From positions 771,001 to 835,000 of the forward strand of contig NZ_LMMU01000001.1 in NCBI RefSeq assembly GCF_001422375.1: a stretch of DNA of 64,000 nucleotides, in the 5' to 3' direction. This document shows, in pieces, positions 46,844-56,838 of the stretch; within the stretch, counting starts at the first letter, position 1, and each line of letters opens with the position of its first letter. The notes under the pieces were generated by a model. It saw only the letters and a list, made by a program, of their open reading frames with translations. It did no database searches and was not told where the DNA came from. The translations under genes and the position numbers were made by a program. Source of the DNA: Methylobacterium sp. Leaf99. GTDB lineage: Bacteria; Pseudomonadota; Alphaproteobacteria; Rhizobiales; Beijerinckiaceae.

Positions 46844-49003
46844 ATGGCATCCGACCGTCTTCCCATCACAGTTCCGTCAGCGGCACCGGTGGCCGAGGCG
46901 CGGCCCCACGCTTTCACGGTCCACGACCGGACGATCACCGACGATTATGCCTGGCTCAAGGCGGAGAACTGGCGCGCCGTCCTCAAGGACCCGGCCGCCC
47001 TGCCCGACGACATCGGCGCGTACCTGAAGGCCGAGAACGCCTACGCGGACGCGGCCCTCGCGCCCGTCGCCGAATTGCGAAAAACCCTGGTGGCCGAGAT
47101 GCGCGGCCGCATCCGCGAGGACGACAGCGGCGTGCCCGAGCCCGACGGGCCGTTCGCCTACTACACCCGCCACCGCGACGGCGGGCAGCATCCCCTGGTG
47201 TGCCGGCGGCCCCGCACCGTCGTGGTGATCCCGGGTCAGGGCGCCGAGACCGCCGCCGAGGGCGGGCCCGAGGAGGGCGAGGTGATCCTCCTCGACGGCG
47301 ACACGGAAGGGGCGGGCCTCGCCTTCTTCGAGATCGCGGCGGCGGTCCATTCCGACGACCACGCGCGGCTGGCCTGGAGCGCCGACACCAACGGGTCGGA
47401 GCTCCACACCATCCGGGTGCGCGACCTCGACACCGGCCTCGACGGCCCCGACCGCATCGAGGCGACCACGGGCGAGGTGGTGTGGACCAAGGACGGCGGC
47501 GCCTTCCACTACGTGCAGCTCGACGACAACCACCGCCCGGCCCGGGTCATGCGCCACCGCCTCGGCACGGCGCAGGCCGAGGACGCCCTCGTCTACGAGG
47601 AAGCCGATTCGGGCTTCTTCGTCCACATCGAGGAAACCCAGTCGGGCGACTACCTCGCCATCACGGCGAGCGACCACGAGACCTCGGAGGTCCGCCTCGT
47701 CGACCGGGGCGCCGCCGACGCCGTGCCCGTGGTGGTGCAGCCGCGGACCCCCCTGCTGATCTACTCCGTCGAGAACTGGGGGCCCCACCTCTTCATCCTC
47801 ACCAACGCCGGCGGCGCGGTGGACTTCAAGATCGCCACCGCCCGGATCGAGGCGCCGGGCCTCGCCCACTGGAGCGACGTGGTGCCGCACCGGGCCGGCG
47901 TGATGATCCGCCACCAGCACATCATCGCCGAGCACATCGTGCGCCTGGAGATCGAGAACGCCCGGCCCCGCATCGTCGTGCGCGACATGGCGGGCTCCGA
48001 GCACGTGGTGGCCTTCGCCGAGGAAGCCTACTCGCTCTCGCTGCAGCCCGGCCACGAATTCGAGACGGCGGTGATCCGCTTCACCTACTCGTCGATGACG
48101 ACGCCGGCCGAGACCTACGACTACGATTGCGTCACCCGCTCGCGGCAGCTGCGCAAGCGCCAGGCGATCCCGAGCGGCCACAAGCCGGAGGACTACGTCA
48201 CCCGCCGCCTGTTCGCCACGGCGCCGGACGGCGAGACCGTGCCGATCTCCCTCCTGCACCGTCGCGACCTCGTCCTCGACGGCGCGGCGCCCCTGCTGCT
48301 CTACGGCTACGGCTCCTACGGCACCCTGATGCCGGCGGCGTTCCGCACCAACCTGCTGTCGCTGGTCGACCGCGGCTTCGTCTACGCCATCGCCCACGTG
48401 CGCGGCGGCACCGAGAAGGGCTGGAACTGGTACCTCGACGGCAAGCGGGAGAAGAAGCCCAACACCTTCTCGGACTTCGTCGCCTGCGGGCGGGCGCTCA
48501 TCGAAGCCGGCTACACCGCCGAGGGCAACATCGTCGCCCATGGCGGCTCGGCCGGGGGCATGCTCATGGGGGCGGTGGCCAACCTCGCGCCGGAGCTGTT
48601 CGCCGGCATCGTCGCCGACGTGCCCTTCGTCGACGTGCTCAACACCATGCTCGACGCCGACCTGCCGCTGACCCCGCCGGAATGGCCCGAATGGGGCAAC
48701 CCGGCCGAGAGCATCGCGGCCTTCGAGACGATCCTGTCCTACTCGCCCTACGACAACGTCGCCGCGAAGGCCTATCCGGCGATCCTGGCGCTCGGCGGCC
48801 TCACCGACCCGCGCGTGACCTACTGGGAGCCGGCCAAATGGGTCGCGCGCCTGCGCGCCACCCTGACGGGCGGCGGCCCGGTGCTCCTGCGCATCAACAT
48901 GGAGGCCGGCCACGGCGGCGCCGCCGGCCGCTTCGACCGCCTGGAGGAAGTCGCCCTCATCTACGCCTTCGCCCTCATGGCCGTGGGCCGGGCGGAGCGC
49001 TAG
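46844..49003 (+). CDS. ptrB: Oligopeptidase B (prolyl oligopeptidase family)
   Basis: 719-residue serine peptidase that cuts short peptides after basic residues. N-terminal beta-propeller (about residues 60-430) and C-terminal hydrolase domain with Ser569 in HGGSAGGMLMGA, Asp655 in LGGLTDPRVTYWEP and His690 in NMEAGHGGAAGRF. HARGGTEKGWNWY-type sequence (AHVRGGTEKGWNWYLDGK) and VPFVDVLNTMLD are typical of oligopeptidase B. ATG 46844 after GAGGATTTTGGCC. Cytoplasmic by absence of a signal. Confidence 0.93.
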   Translation: MASDRLPITVPSAAPVAEARPHAFTVHDRTITDDYAWLKAENWRAVLKDPAALPDDIGAYLKAENAYADAALAPVAELRKTLVAEMRGRIREDDSGVPEPDGPFAYYTRHRDGGQHPLVCRRPRTVVVIPGQGAETAAEGGPEEGEVILLDGDTEGAGLAFFEIAAAVHSDDHARLAWSADTNGSELHTIRVRDLDTGLDGPDRIEATTGEVVWTKDGGAFHYVQLDDNHRPARVMRHRLGTAQAEDALVYEEADSGFFVHIEETQSGDYLAITASDHETSEVRLVDRGAADAVPVVVQPRTPLLIYSVENWGPHLFILTNAGGAVDFKIATARIEAPGLAHWSDVVPHRAGVMIRHQHIIAEHIVRLEIENARPRIVVRDMAGSEHVVAFAEEAYSLSLQPGHEFETAVIRFTYSSMTTPAETYDYDCVTRSRQLRKRQAIPSGHKPEDYVTRRLFATAPDGETVPISLLHRRDLVLDGAAPLLLYGYGSYGTLMPAAFRTNLLSLVDRGFVYAIAHVRGGTEKGWNWYLDGKREKKPNTFSDFVACGRALIEAGYTAEGNIVAHGGSAGGMLMGAVANLAPELFAGIVADVPFVDVLNTMLDADLPLTPPEWPEWGNPAESIAAFETILSYSPYDNVAAKAYPAILALGGLTDPRVTYWEPAKWVARLRATLTGGGPVLLRINMEAGHGGAAGRFDRLEEVALIYAFALMAVGRAER

Positions 49004-49118
49004 GGCCGATCGGCCTCGACCGCCCCGCTTCGGTCCGGCTCTCGCCGACCCCTTCGAGCAGGGCGATGGCCGATGGTTACGCGTTCCCGCACGAGAACGC
49101 GGACGATCCGAGCGCATT

Positions 49119-49324
49119 CCCCTCTCCCCGCCTGCGGGGAGAGGGCCGCCGGCACCCCGTCGTGCCGGCGGCGAGCGCAGGCGAAGCCGCAGCGACGGTG
49201 AGGGGGCTGCGTCGGAGGAGCCTCTTCCGGATTCGCCCCCTCACCTTCGGCTGCCGCCTCGACGCGCTCCCCGGCAGGGGAGAGACGCGTCCCTCTCCCC
49301 GCAAGCGGGGCGAGGGGATGCGCA
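49119..49324. repeat. Family B palindromic repeat, single copy
   Basis: About 205 bp between two convergent genes, nearly identical to 29021-29227. It is a chain of four hairpins: CCCTCTCCCCGC/GCGGGGAGAGGG, GCCGCCGGCA/TGCCGGCGGC, GTGAGGGGGC/GCCCCCTCAC with a long loop, and CCCTCTCCCCGC/GCGGGGCGAGGG. The rest of the 444-base gap (49004-49118, 49325-49447) shows nothing clear. Confidence 0.85.
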
Positions 49325-49447
49325 ACCGGGACACGACGTCTTCACCCGTCTTCACGTGCGTTCCAAGCCGTGAACTCCATCGGGCATCGTCCTCCCCCGC
49401 AACGGGGTGGAAGGACTCAACCCGGCCGCCTGATCTCTCAAGGGACG

Positions 49448-52400
49448 TCAGGGCTGAGGGGCGGCCTGCGGCTCGGGCGCGTCCTGGCGCCGGGCCGCGT
49501 CCTCGGCGGCGCGGGCCTGGCGGGCGGCCTCGGCGGCGCGCTCCGCCGCGGCCTTCTCGGCCCGCAGGCGGGCCTGACGCGCCGCCTCCTCCGCCGCGAG
49601 CCTGTCGGCCAAAACCTTCTCGGCCAAAACCTTGTCGGCGGCGGCCTTGAGGGCGGCGGCGCGGGCCTTGTCCATCTCGATGCGGGCGCGCCGGCGCAGG
49701 CGCTCGGTCTGGTCGGCCTCCAGCAGTTCGATGCTCTCCAGCTCCCGCTGCAGCACCAGGGCGGCGAGGCCGTTGGTGGCGGGGCCGGCATCGACCTGCC
49801 GCTCGGGCGTCGCCACCGGTCCGGAAAAGCCGAGCTGGATCGCGGGCGGCCCGCCCGTCCAGGCCTTCGGGGCGGCGGCGGCCGTGAGGGTGCCGCGGGC
49901 GTCGAGGCGGCCGCCGCGCAGGTCGAGGCCCAGGGTGCCGGTCCAGCGCGCCGGCCCGAGGTCGAGGGTCAGGGGCCCGCCGCGGAGGGTGCCGCCCACC
50001 ACGGTCACGGGGGTGGTGACGGGGCCGGCGGCGGTGAGGGGCCCGGCGCCGAGTTCCTCGGCCACCAGGGCCTGGAGCCGGCCGTCGCGCAGGGGATCGT
50101 CCTCGGCCAGCGCCCGGTCGAGGGCGCGGGCGAGGCCGGCCGGGTCGGCGCCCGGCAGGGCGAGGTCCGCCAGGGTGAGGGAACCGCTGCCGCCGAGGTT
50201 GTTGCCCAGGGCGGCCGGGGTCTCGCCCGAGGTGCCGAAGCGCAGGCTCGCGCCGAGGCGGCCGGAGACCGGGCCGGGGCCGACGAGGCCGGCGAGGGCC
50301 GCCCCGCTCAGGGTGCCCTCCCCGGCGATGGACGCCGCCCCGCCCTGGCGCGACAGGGTGACGGCGCCCGTGAGCCGCCCGCCCGCCAGGGTGCCGGCGA
50401 GGTCGGTCAGGCCCAGGGTCCCGTCCTCCAGGCGCGCCGTCAGGGTGGTGCCCGTGGCGACGTGGCCGCGCCCGAGGTCGAGGCTCTCGACGCCGAGGGC
50501 GAGGACCATGCGCGGGCGGAGGGCGGGCGGGGCGGCGAAGCGCGCGAAGGCCGCGTCGGCGCCGGATCGCCCCTCGGGCATCACCAGGGCGGCGGCGAGG
50601 GCCGGCACGGACAGGCGGCCGAGGCCGGCCCGGCCGGTGATCTCGCCCCCGGGGGCGATCCCGATTTCGGCCGACACGGCACCGCCGGCGAGGCGCCCGG
50701 CCACCGCCACGCGGGCCTCGTCGCCGGCCCGGGACAGGCCGAGGGTGAGGTCGGCGGGCAGGGTCGCGGGGATCGGCGCGGTGCCGCCCAGGACCCGCAG
50801 GAACGGCGCGAGGTCGGGGCTGCCGAGGCGGATCTCGCCGGTGCGCGGAAGGCCAAGTCCGGCCTCGCCCTCCAGCAGGATCGGCCGGGTGGTGGCGAGG
50901 GTGAGGTCGGCCACCGTCCCGGTCACCCGGAGGGCGAGGCCCGCCGCGTCGCCCTCGGCTCCGGCGGCACGGGTGCCGGAGAGGTGGAGGCGGGCGGGTC
51001 CGGCGAGCCCCGCCCCGCCGGCGCGGCCGAACCACGTGGCGGCGGAGGGGGCCGCCAGGGTGAGGTCGAGCTGGCCGATGCGGCCGGCCCGGCTCACGAG
51101 GTCGAGGTCGAGGCTGCCGCCCGCCGCCGTCCCCTTGGCCGTGGTGCGCAGGGTGTCGGCGGCGCCCGCCTCGCGCTCCAGGGTCACGCCGAGGTCGAGG
51201 CCGCCGTCGCGGAACGCCTGCGGCACGAGGCGGGCCTCGGCGATCCAGACCTTGTCGAGGAGGGCCAGCAGGGGCGCCGCCACGGGCGCCGAGACCCGGC
51301 CGGCGATGCGCCCGGCCCCGTCGGCGCCGATGCGGCCGGACAGGCTGGCCTTGGCCCCGGCGAGGTCGGTGACGTCGAGGCTGTCGATGGCGAGACTCGC
51401 CCCGTCCGACTGGATGCTCGCCGCGATGGTGCCGTTGCCGGACCCCGCCGGGCCGTGGCGGACGTCGCGGGCCTGGAGCACGAGGCCGAAATCGTGGCCC
51501 CGGAGGTCGGCCAGGGCCCCGCTGAACGACGGCAGGGCGGCGATGTCGATCCCCTGCGCGGCGAGCTGCGCGTCGACGCGCCCGCGGGTGCCGGCCTCGG
51601 GGGCGCGGTAGCGGGCGTTGCCGGTGACCCGCGCCGGGCCGAGGTCGAGGCGGAGGTTGCGCAGGGACACGGACGGGGGCGCCGCCGACAGGTCGGCCGA
51701 GGCCCGGATCGGGCGCCCGTCCATGAGGGCGATGCCCGGCCCCTCCAGGCCGAGCTTGCCGAGGTAGCGGCCGAACCCGTCCGAGGCCGGGGCGTCGAGG
51801 GCGAGGGTCCCGGTGAAGCGGGGGGCCGGCTCGGCGTCGATCTCGCCGGACGCGCTCAGGGTCGCGGCCCCCGGCGCCGTGGCGGAGAACCGCTTCAGCA
51901 CGAGGCCGCCCGAGCGCTCGAGGGTGCCGGCGAGCGCCAGGTTCGACCAGTCGTCGAGGCCGAGGGCGAGGCTCTCGATGGCGAGCTCGACGTCGACGCT
52001 CACGGGCAGGTGGAGGCCGGCCCTCGGCGGGCCGCGGGCCAGGAGGGCCTGGCCGGCGGCCGAGAGCAGGAAGGCGTCGAGGTCGAGGCGGCGCGCGCCG
52101 AGCGCCAGGGCGGCGCGGCCGTTGCGCAGGTCGACCCGGCCGGTGCCCGACAGGCGCAGGGCCCGCCCGCCCGGATCGATGTCGAGGTCGAGGGACTTGA
52201 ACCGGGCGACGGCGCCCCGCGCGGTGAACGCGCCGCCGACGGAGACCGGCAGGTAGGCGCCGGCGGCCTGGGACGGCGGGCCGACGACGAGGCGGGCCGT
52301 GCCCTCGGCCTGGGGGATCACCGCGCGCTCGGCCGGACCGGCGGCCCCGGCGACGTCGGCGAGGGAGAGGGTCGCGTCGATCTCCGCATAGGGCCGGGTG

Positions 52401-53026
52401 TCGCCGCCGGCCGAGAGCTTGACCGGCAGAATTCCCTCCGGCGTCGGCTCGCCGGTGCTGACCCGGAACGGGACGCCCCGGCTGGTGCCCTCCGCCCGCC
52501 ACGGCCCGGTGAGGCGCGGGGCCGAGAGCCGCACGGCCTCGGCGTAGATCTGGTCGGTGCGGCCCGTGGCCGGCACCTGGGTGGTGACGAGGAGCTGGCG
52601 GACCTGGAGGTCCTCGATGGCGAGATCGCGCCCGGTCAGGCCGGCCGCGAGGTCGGCGGGCACCAGGATCGCCTCGCCCTCCGTCACCGGCAGGCGCAGC
52701 TCGGCCCGCCCGATCCGGGTCTCGGTGAACCGCACCGCGCCGGTGAGGAGGGGCGACAGGGCCACCTCCGCCTTCACGAAATGCAGATCGAGGCCGGGTT
52801 GGGCCGGCTGGTCCCCGAGGCGCAGGCGGTCGAAGCGCAGGCGCGGCGACGGCAGGAGCCGGACCTCGATGCGGCCCTCGCTGCGGGCGGGCAGGCCGAG
52901 CGACCGGGACACGGCGCCGTCGATGAGGCCGCGCTGGCCCTCCCACGCCACGAAGGGCGGAACCGCCAGGGCGGCGACGAGGAGGAGGACGACGAGTCCC
53001 GCCAGCGCGGTCAGGATGTCACGCAC
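49448..53026 (-). CDS. AsmA-family envelope protein, very large
   Basis: 1192 residues. It begins with one transmembrane helix (VRDILTALAGLVVLLLVAAL) followed by the AsmA start VPPFVAWEGQRGLIDGAVSR. The rest is a long beta-rich region of repeated short strands (for example LDIDPGGRALRLSGTGRVDL), fitting a periplasmic bridge-like AsmA/VPS13-type lipid conduit. The C-terminus carries a charged Ala/Arg/Glu-rich coiled tail (AAEAARQARAAEDAARR). Start uncertain: GTG at 53026 places the helix at the N-terminus; a GTG at 53071 adds 15 residues. It is single, with no obvious partner. Confidence 0.85.
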   Translation of the reverse strand: MRDILTALAGLVVLLLVAALAVPPFVAWEGQRGLIDGAVSRSLGLPARSEGRIEVRLLPSPRLRFDRLRLGDQPAQPGLDLHFVKAEVALSPLLTGAVRFTETRIGRAELRLPVTEGEAILVPADLAAGLTGRDLAIEDLQVRQLLVTTQVPATGRTDQIYAEAVRLSAPRLTGPWRAEGTSRGVPFRVSTGEPTPEGILPVKLSAGGDTRPYAEIDATLSLADVAGAAGPAERAVIPQAEGTARLVVGPPSQAAGAYLPVSVGGAFTARGAVARFKSLDLDIDPGGRALRLSGTGRVDLRNGRAALALGARRLDLDAFLLSAAGQALLARGPPRAGLHLPVSVDVELAIESLALGLDDWSNLALAGTLERSGGLVLKRFSATAPGAATLSASGEIDAEPAPRFTGTLALDAPASDGFGRYLGKLGLEGPGIALMDGRPIRASADLSAAPPSVSLRNLRLDLGPARVTGNARYRAPEAGTRGRVDAQLAAQGIDIAALPSFSGALADLRGHDFGLVLQARDVRHGPAGSGNGTIAASIQSDGASLAIDSLDVTDLAGAKASLSGRIGADGAGRIAGRVSAPVAAPLLALLDKVWIAEARLVPQAFRDGGLDLGVTLEREAGAADTLRTTAKGTAAGGSLDLDLVSRAGRIGQLDLTLAAPSAATWFGRAGGAGLAGPARLHLSGTRAAGAEGDAAGLALRVTGTVADLTLATTRPILLEGEAGLGLPRTGEIRLGSPDLAPFLRVLGGTAPIPATLPADLTLGLSRAGDEARVAVAGRLAGGAVSAEIGIAPGGEITGRAGLGRLSVPALAAALVMPEGRSGADAAFARFAAPPALRPRMVLALGVESLDLGRGHVATGTTLTARLEDGTLGLTDLAGTLAGGRLTGAVTLSRQGGAASIAGEGTLSGAALAGLVGPGPVSGRLGASLRFGTSGETPAALGNNLGGSGSLTLADLALPGADPAGLARALDRALAEDDPLRDGRLQALVAEELGAGPLTAAGPVTTPVTVVGGTLRGGPLTLDLGPARWTGTLGLDLRGGRLDARGTLTAAAAPKAWTGGPPAIQLGFSGPVATPERQVDAGPATNGLAALVLQRELESIELLEADQTERLRRRARIEMDKARAAALKAAADKVLAEKVLADRLAAEEAARQARLRAEKAAAERAAEAARQARAAEDAARRQDAPEPQAAPQP

Positions 53027-53187
53027 GCTCGTCTCGTTCCCCCGCGCCCCCGGAGGCGGGGCCGTTCCCACGGGAACTGGTCCCGTCCGAGGGGCGGCAT
53101 ATCACACCGGCCGGGGTTGTGTGCACCGAGGCCGTCGATCGGTCGCCGGGTCGGGCGACCGATCGACGGGACCCGTGAGGGCGGCCC

Positions 53188-53457
53188 CTACCGCCGCGGG
53201 GCGACGATGCCCGGCCCGGCGTTGGGCTCCGGGCGGAACAGCTCGTTGCGCTGAATTTGCATCCGGTTCTGGCTGTTGTCGAATTGCTGCTGGGTCTGGA
53301 CGCCCCGGATCTGGCTCTGGGTGTCGAGGCGCTCGTTCATGTTGCTGAGGCTGTTGGGGTTGCCCGAGGGCTGGGCGAGGGCCGGGCCGGCGCCCGCCGC
53401 CAGCAGGGCGAGGCCCGCCAGGGCGCGGGCGGAGGGGAGTCGGGGCGAAGCGGTCAT
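53188..53457 (-). CDS. Small secreted Gln/Asn-rich protein
   Basis: 89 residues: signal peptide (MTASPRLPSARALAGLALLA...ALA) followed by a polar, Gln/Asn-rich mature part (NSLSNMNERLDTQSQIRGVQ, TQQQFDNSQNRMQIQRNELF) ending in PGIVAPRR. It may be helical or disordered. No cysteine. Family not recognised. It is divergent from the UvrD gene. Confidence 0.7.
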   Translation of the reverse strand: MTASPRLPSARALAGLALLAAGAGPALAQPSGNPNSLSNMNERLDTQSQIRGVQTQQQFDNSQNRMQIQRNELFRPEPNAGPGIVAPRR

Positions 53458-53596
53458 GGCGAGGCCTCCCTGTGGGGCGATGCGTGTGCGGGGACGACGC
53501 CCGAGGCGAAAGCCGGGTTCCCGCGATGGCGCGTCGCGGGCCGCCCGCGCGCGCCCGACCCTCGACGCCGTTCGCGTTTTGGTCCAGGGATGCGGC

Positions 53597-55960
53597 ATGA
53601 CCCAACACCCCGACACGGCGGGGGCCTCGCGGCCGGTGCCCGACGCGCCCACCTCCATCGCCGCCCGCGCCATGGCCTCCCTCAGGCCGCAGGGCTCGCC
53701 CTACCTCGAGGGCCTGAACGACGAGCAGCGCCGCGCCGTCGAGGCCACGGACGGCCCCGTCCTTGTGCTCGCCGGGGCCGGCACCGGCAAGACCCGGGTG
53801 CTCACCACCCGCATCGCCCACCTCATCGCGACGGCCAAGGCGCGCCCCTTCGACATCCTGTCGGTGACCTTCACCAACAAGGCGGCGCGGGAGATGAAGC
53901 ACCGCATCGGCGCCCTCATCGGCCCGGCCGGCGAGGGCATGCCGTGGCTCGGCACCTTCCACTCCATCGGCACCAAGATCCTGCGCCGCCACGCCGAACT
54001 CGTCGGCCTGCGCTCGGACTTCACGATCCTGGGCATGGACGATCAATTACGCCTGATGAAGCAGGTCATCGTCGATCAGAACATCGACGAGAAGCGCTGG
54101 CCGGCCCGGGCCCTGTCCTCGGCCATCGACGGCTGGAAGAACCGCGGCCTCCTGCCCGAGCAGGTGCCGCCGGGGGAGGCCCAGGCCTTCGCCTTCGGCA
54201 AGGGCGGCGCCCTCTACACCGCCTACCAGGCCCGGCTGCTCACCCTCAACGCCGCCGATTTCGGCGATCTCCTGCTGCTCTGCCTCAAGCTGTGGCGCGA
54301 GAACCCGGACGTGCTGGAGAACTACCAGCAGCGCTTCCGCTACATCCTCGTCGACGAGTACCAGGACACCAACGTCGCCCAGTACCTGTGGCTGCGCCTG
54401 CTGGCGCAGGGCCACCGCAACGTCGCCTGCGTCGGCGACGACGACCAGTCGATCTACGGCTGGCGCGGCGCCGAGGTCGACAACATCCTGCGGTTCGAGC
54501 ACGACTTTCCCGGCGCCACCGTGGTCCGCCTGGAGCGCAACTACCGCTCCACCGGCCACATCCTCGCCGCCGCCTCCGGCCTCATCGCCAAGAACGAGGG
54601 CCGGCTGGGCAAGACCCTGCGCACGGAGGACGTGCCGGGCGAGAAGGTGACGGTGGCGGGCGCCTGGGATTCGGAGGAGGAGGCGCGCCAGCTCGCCGAG
54701 GCCATCGAGTCGCTTCAGCACAAGCAGCATCCCCTGTCCGAGATCGCCGTGCTGGTGCGGATCTCGGCGCAGATGCGCGAGATCGAGGACCGCTTCGTCC
54801 AGCTCGGCCTGCCCTACCGGGTCATCGGCGGCCCGCGCTTCTACGAGCGCGCCGAGATCCGCGACGCCCTGGCGTATCTCCGCGTCACGATGAATCCGTC
54901 CGACGACCTCGCCTTCGAGCGGATCTTCAACACCCCGAAGCGCGGCCTCGGCGACGCCACCCTGCAGATCCTGCACGGCTATTCGCGGGGCCAGGGCGTG
55001 CCCCTGCTCCAGGCGGCGCGCCTGCTCACGGAGACCGACGAGCTCAAGCCCCGCGCCCGCACGGGCGTCCGCGCCCTGGTGGAAAGCTTTTCGCGGTGGG
55101 CCCGGATGGTCGGGACCAAGCCGCATTCCGAGGTGGCCCAGACCATCCTGGAGGAATCCGGCTACACCGAGATGTGGCAGAAGGACAAATCCGCCGACGC
55201 CGCCGGGCGCCTCGAAAACCTCAAGGAGTTCGTGCGCTCCATGGAGGAGTTTCCCGACATGGCGGCCTTCCTCGAACACGTCTCCCTGGTGATGGAGGCG
55301 AGCGAGCAGGAGGGCGCCGACCGGGTCTCGCTCATGACGCTGCACGCCGCCAAGGGCCTGGAGTTCGACACGGTGTTCCTGCCCGGCTGGGAGGACGGCC
55401 TGTTTCCGAACCAGCGGGCCCTGGACGAGAGCGGCCGCGCCGGCCTCGAAGAAGAGCGCCGCCTCGCCCATGTGGGTCTCACCCGCGCCCGCAAGCGCGC
55501 AAAACTGTCCTTCGCCGTCAACCGCCGCATCCACGGCCTGTGGTCGTCCACGGTGCCGAGCCGGTTCATCGACGAATTGCCGGAAGGCAGCGTCGACGTC
55601 ATCGACGCCCCCGCGCATTTCTCGGCCGGCGCCTCGCGCTTCGACCGCAACCCGACGCCGTTCGGCTCGTCCTACGGCACGCCGGGCTGGCAGCGGGCCC
55701 AGGCCGCCACCGCCAACACCGGCAATTTCGGGGGCGGCCCCTCCCGCAACCCGGCCAACCGGTCCGGCCCGCGCCAGATCGAGGGCGAGCTCATCGCGAA
55801 ATCCACCGGCGCCCCCTCGGCCTTCTCCGTCGGCATGCGGGTGTTCCACACCAAGTTCGGCCCCGGCGACGTCGCGGCGGTCGACGGCAACAAGCTCACC
55901 GTCGATTTCGACAAGGCCGGGCAGAAGATGGTCTTGGATAGCTTCATTCAGCCGGCGTGA
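53597..55960 (+). CDS. uvrD: UvrD/PcrA-type 3'-5' DNA helicase
   Basis: 787-residue superfamily 1A helicase for nucleotide excision and mismatch repair. Motif I LAGAGTGKTRVLTTRIAHL, Ia VTFTNKAAREMKHRI, II LVDEYQDTN, III GDDDQSIYGWRGA, IV LERNYRSTGHIL, V LMTLHAAKGLEFD and VI LAHVGLTRARKRA are all present in order. The C-terminal tail ends in a small beta domain (MRVFHTKFGPGDVAAVDGNK) that in this family contacts RNA polymerase. ATG at 53597 gives about 50 residues before motif I, as is common. Confidence 0.95.
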   Translation: MTQHPDTAGASRPVPDAPTSIAARAMASLRPQGSPYLEGLNDEQRRAVEATDGPVLVLAGAGTGKTRVLTTRIAHLIATAKARPFDILSVTFTNKAAREMKHRIGALIGPAGEGMPWLGTFHSIGTKILRRHAELVGLRSDFTILGMDDQLRLMKQVIVDQNIDEKRWPARALSSAIDGWKNRGLLPEQVPPGEAQAFAFGKGGALYTAYQARLLTLNAADFGDLLLLCLKLWRENPDVLENYQQRFRYILVDEYQDTNVAQYLWLRLLAQGHRNVACVGDDDQSIYGWRGAEVDNILRFEHDFPGATVVRLERNYRSTGHILAAASGLIAKNEGRLGKTLRTEDVPGEKVTVAGAWDSEEEARQLAEAIESLQHKQHPLSEIAVLVRISAQMREIEDRFVQLGLPYRVIGGPRFYERAEIRDALAYLRVTMNPSDDLAFERIFNTPKRGLGDATLQILHGYSRGQGVPLLQAARLLTETDELKPRARTGVRALVESFSRWARMVGTKPHSEVAQTILEESGYTEMWQKDKSADAAGRLENLKEFVRSMEEFPDMAAFLEHVSLVMEASEQEGADRVSLMTLHAAKGLEFDTVFLPGWEDGLFPNQRALDESGRAGLEEERRLAHVGLTRARKRAKLSFAVNRRIHGLWSSTVPSRFIDELPEGSVDVIDAPAHFSAGASRFDRNPTPFGSSYGTPGWQRAQAATANTGNFGGGPSRNPANRSGPRQIEGELIAKSTGAPSAFSVGMRVFHTKFGPGDVAAVDGNKLTVDFDKAGQKMVLDSFIQPA

Positions 55961-55997
55961 GCGACCAAGCCCGCGCATGCTGACACCCGCTTCGGCT

Positions 55998-56033
55998 GAA
56001 GACCTGCCAAGAGAAGAAGACCTGCCAAGAGAA
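55998..56033. repeat. Perfect 18-bp tandem duplication
   Basis: gaagacctgccaagagaa occurs twice in direct succession, followed by a gaagaagagg partial copy. It starts 37 bases after the uvrD stop. Non-coding. Confidence 0.85.
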
Positions 56034-56067
56034 GAAGAAGAGGCCTCGGGCCGTTTCGCCTGGAAGG

Positions 56068-56320
56068 CTACGGCATTCCCACATCTCGCGGGCAGCACGG
56101 GTCCCCTCTCCTTCCAGGCAGGGCAATCGCATTTGAATCGCGAGCGGCCCCGTCTTTCTCGGGATGACGGCATCCACCCATCGCGTGGGCAGCACGGGTC
56201 CCCTCTCCTGGAAGGAGAGGGACAGGGTGAGGTGTGCGAACTCTCCGGAAAGTTCACGACCCTCACCCCAACCCTCTCCTTCCAGCCAGGGCGATCGCAG
56301 ATGGCGTTTGGGGCGTTGGG
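56068..56320. repeat. Palindromic repeat, family A copy 3
   Basis: Starts ggctacggcattcccacatc, continues with a truncated unit (ccctctccttccaggcaggg), then a full unit ccctctcctggaaggagagg ... gggtgaggtgtg ... accctcaccccaaccctctcc, and ends with the gcgatcgcagatg module. It follows uvrD. Spurious frames only. Confidence 0.8.
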
Positions 56321-56336
56321 ACCTTCCGCAACGCTG

Positions 56337-56450
56337 TGTCATCCCGGGGCCGCGCAGCGGAACCCGGGAACCAGAAACACCGGTTTTGCAAGGTTTTGCG
56401 CTGTCGGCGGCTCTGGATTCCGGGTTCGCCTGCGGCGCCCCGGAATGACA
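56337..56450. repeat. 114-bp inverted-repeat element (family C)
   Basis: The left end tgtcatcccggggc-cgc and right end gcg-gccccggaatgaca are near-perfect inverted copies. Inside them gaacccgggaaccag is mirrored by ctggattccgggttc. The loop is about 30 bases. Short palindromic elements of this sort, with CCGGAATCCAGA cores, are widespread in alphaproteobacteria. Confidence 0.75.
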
Positions 56451-56838
56451 CCGGCGGTCATCTGCGATCGCCCTGCGCTTTCCGGGGACGCATCGGCACC
56501 GCGACAAGAAATCTCTCCCGCGTCGCCCAAGTCCGGAACCGTGCGGACTTTCTACATCAATGCACGGGAATAATTGATCGTCATGCCGCCGTCGCTTCCG
56601 GCGCGGCATGGTGCGTGCAACCATCGAGGGGCGGACGAAGACGGCGGACCGGCCATCCACAGGCAAGGTCCTCCCGGCGGGAACCGCCCACTTGCGGCCG
56701 AATTGGCTGGTGGCGGACACTGGCGTCCGGTCGAGGGAGCGTAAGAGCGTTCAAGGCAGAGGGTTTTCGGCGCGTCACGTTCAGCAGGTGCAGTTCAGAT
56801 TGAGTCCGGTTGGCCAAGTCCAGGTGGAGTATTGATCG
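56451..56838. other. Intergenic region before phoH-like gene
   Basis: 388 bases. Part (56459-56480) repeats the catctgcgatcgccctgc module of the palindromic repeats. The rest is moderately A/T-richer. A 75-codon frame ends four bases before the PhoH start but has no protein-like pattern. The promoter of the PhoH gene should lie here; no box is obvious. Confidence 0.4.

Noticed and set aside
46636..49650. 1004-codon plus-strand frame across the oligopeptidase
   Set aside because: Arg/Pro/Gly-rich shadow of ptrB in high-GC DNA; ptrB has full catalytic motifs in another frame.
49077..52946. 1289-codon minus-strand frame and 1294-codon plus-strand frame over the AsmA gene
   Set aside because: Low-complexity Arg/Pro/Gly and Gly/Ala/Glu translations typical of shadow frames; the AsmA frame has a membrane helix and family start.
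56608..56835. 75-codon frame ending just before the PhoH gene
   Set aside because: No homology-like pattern and no ribosome site; it ends in the leader and looks like chance.
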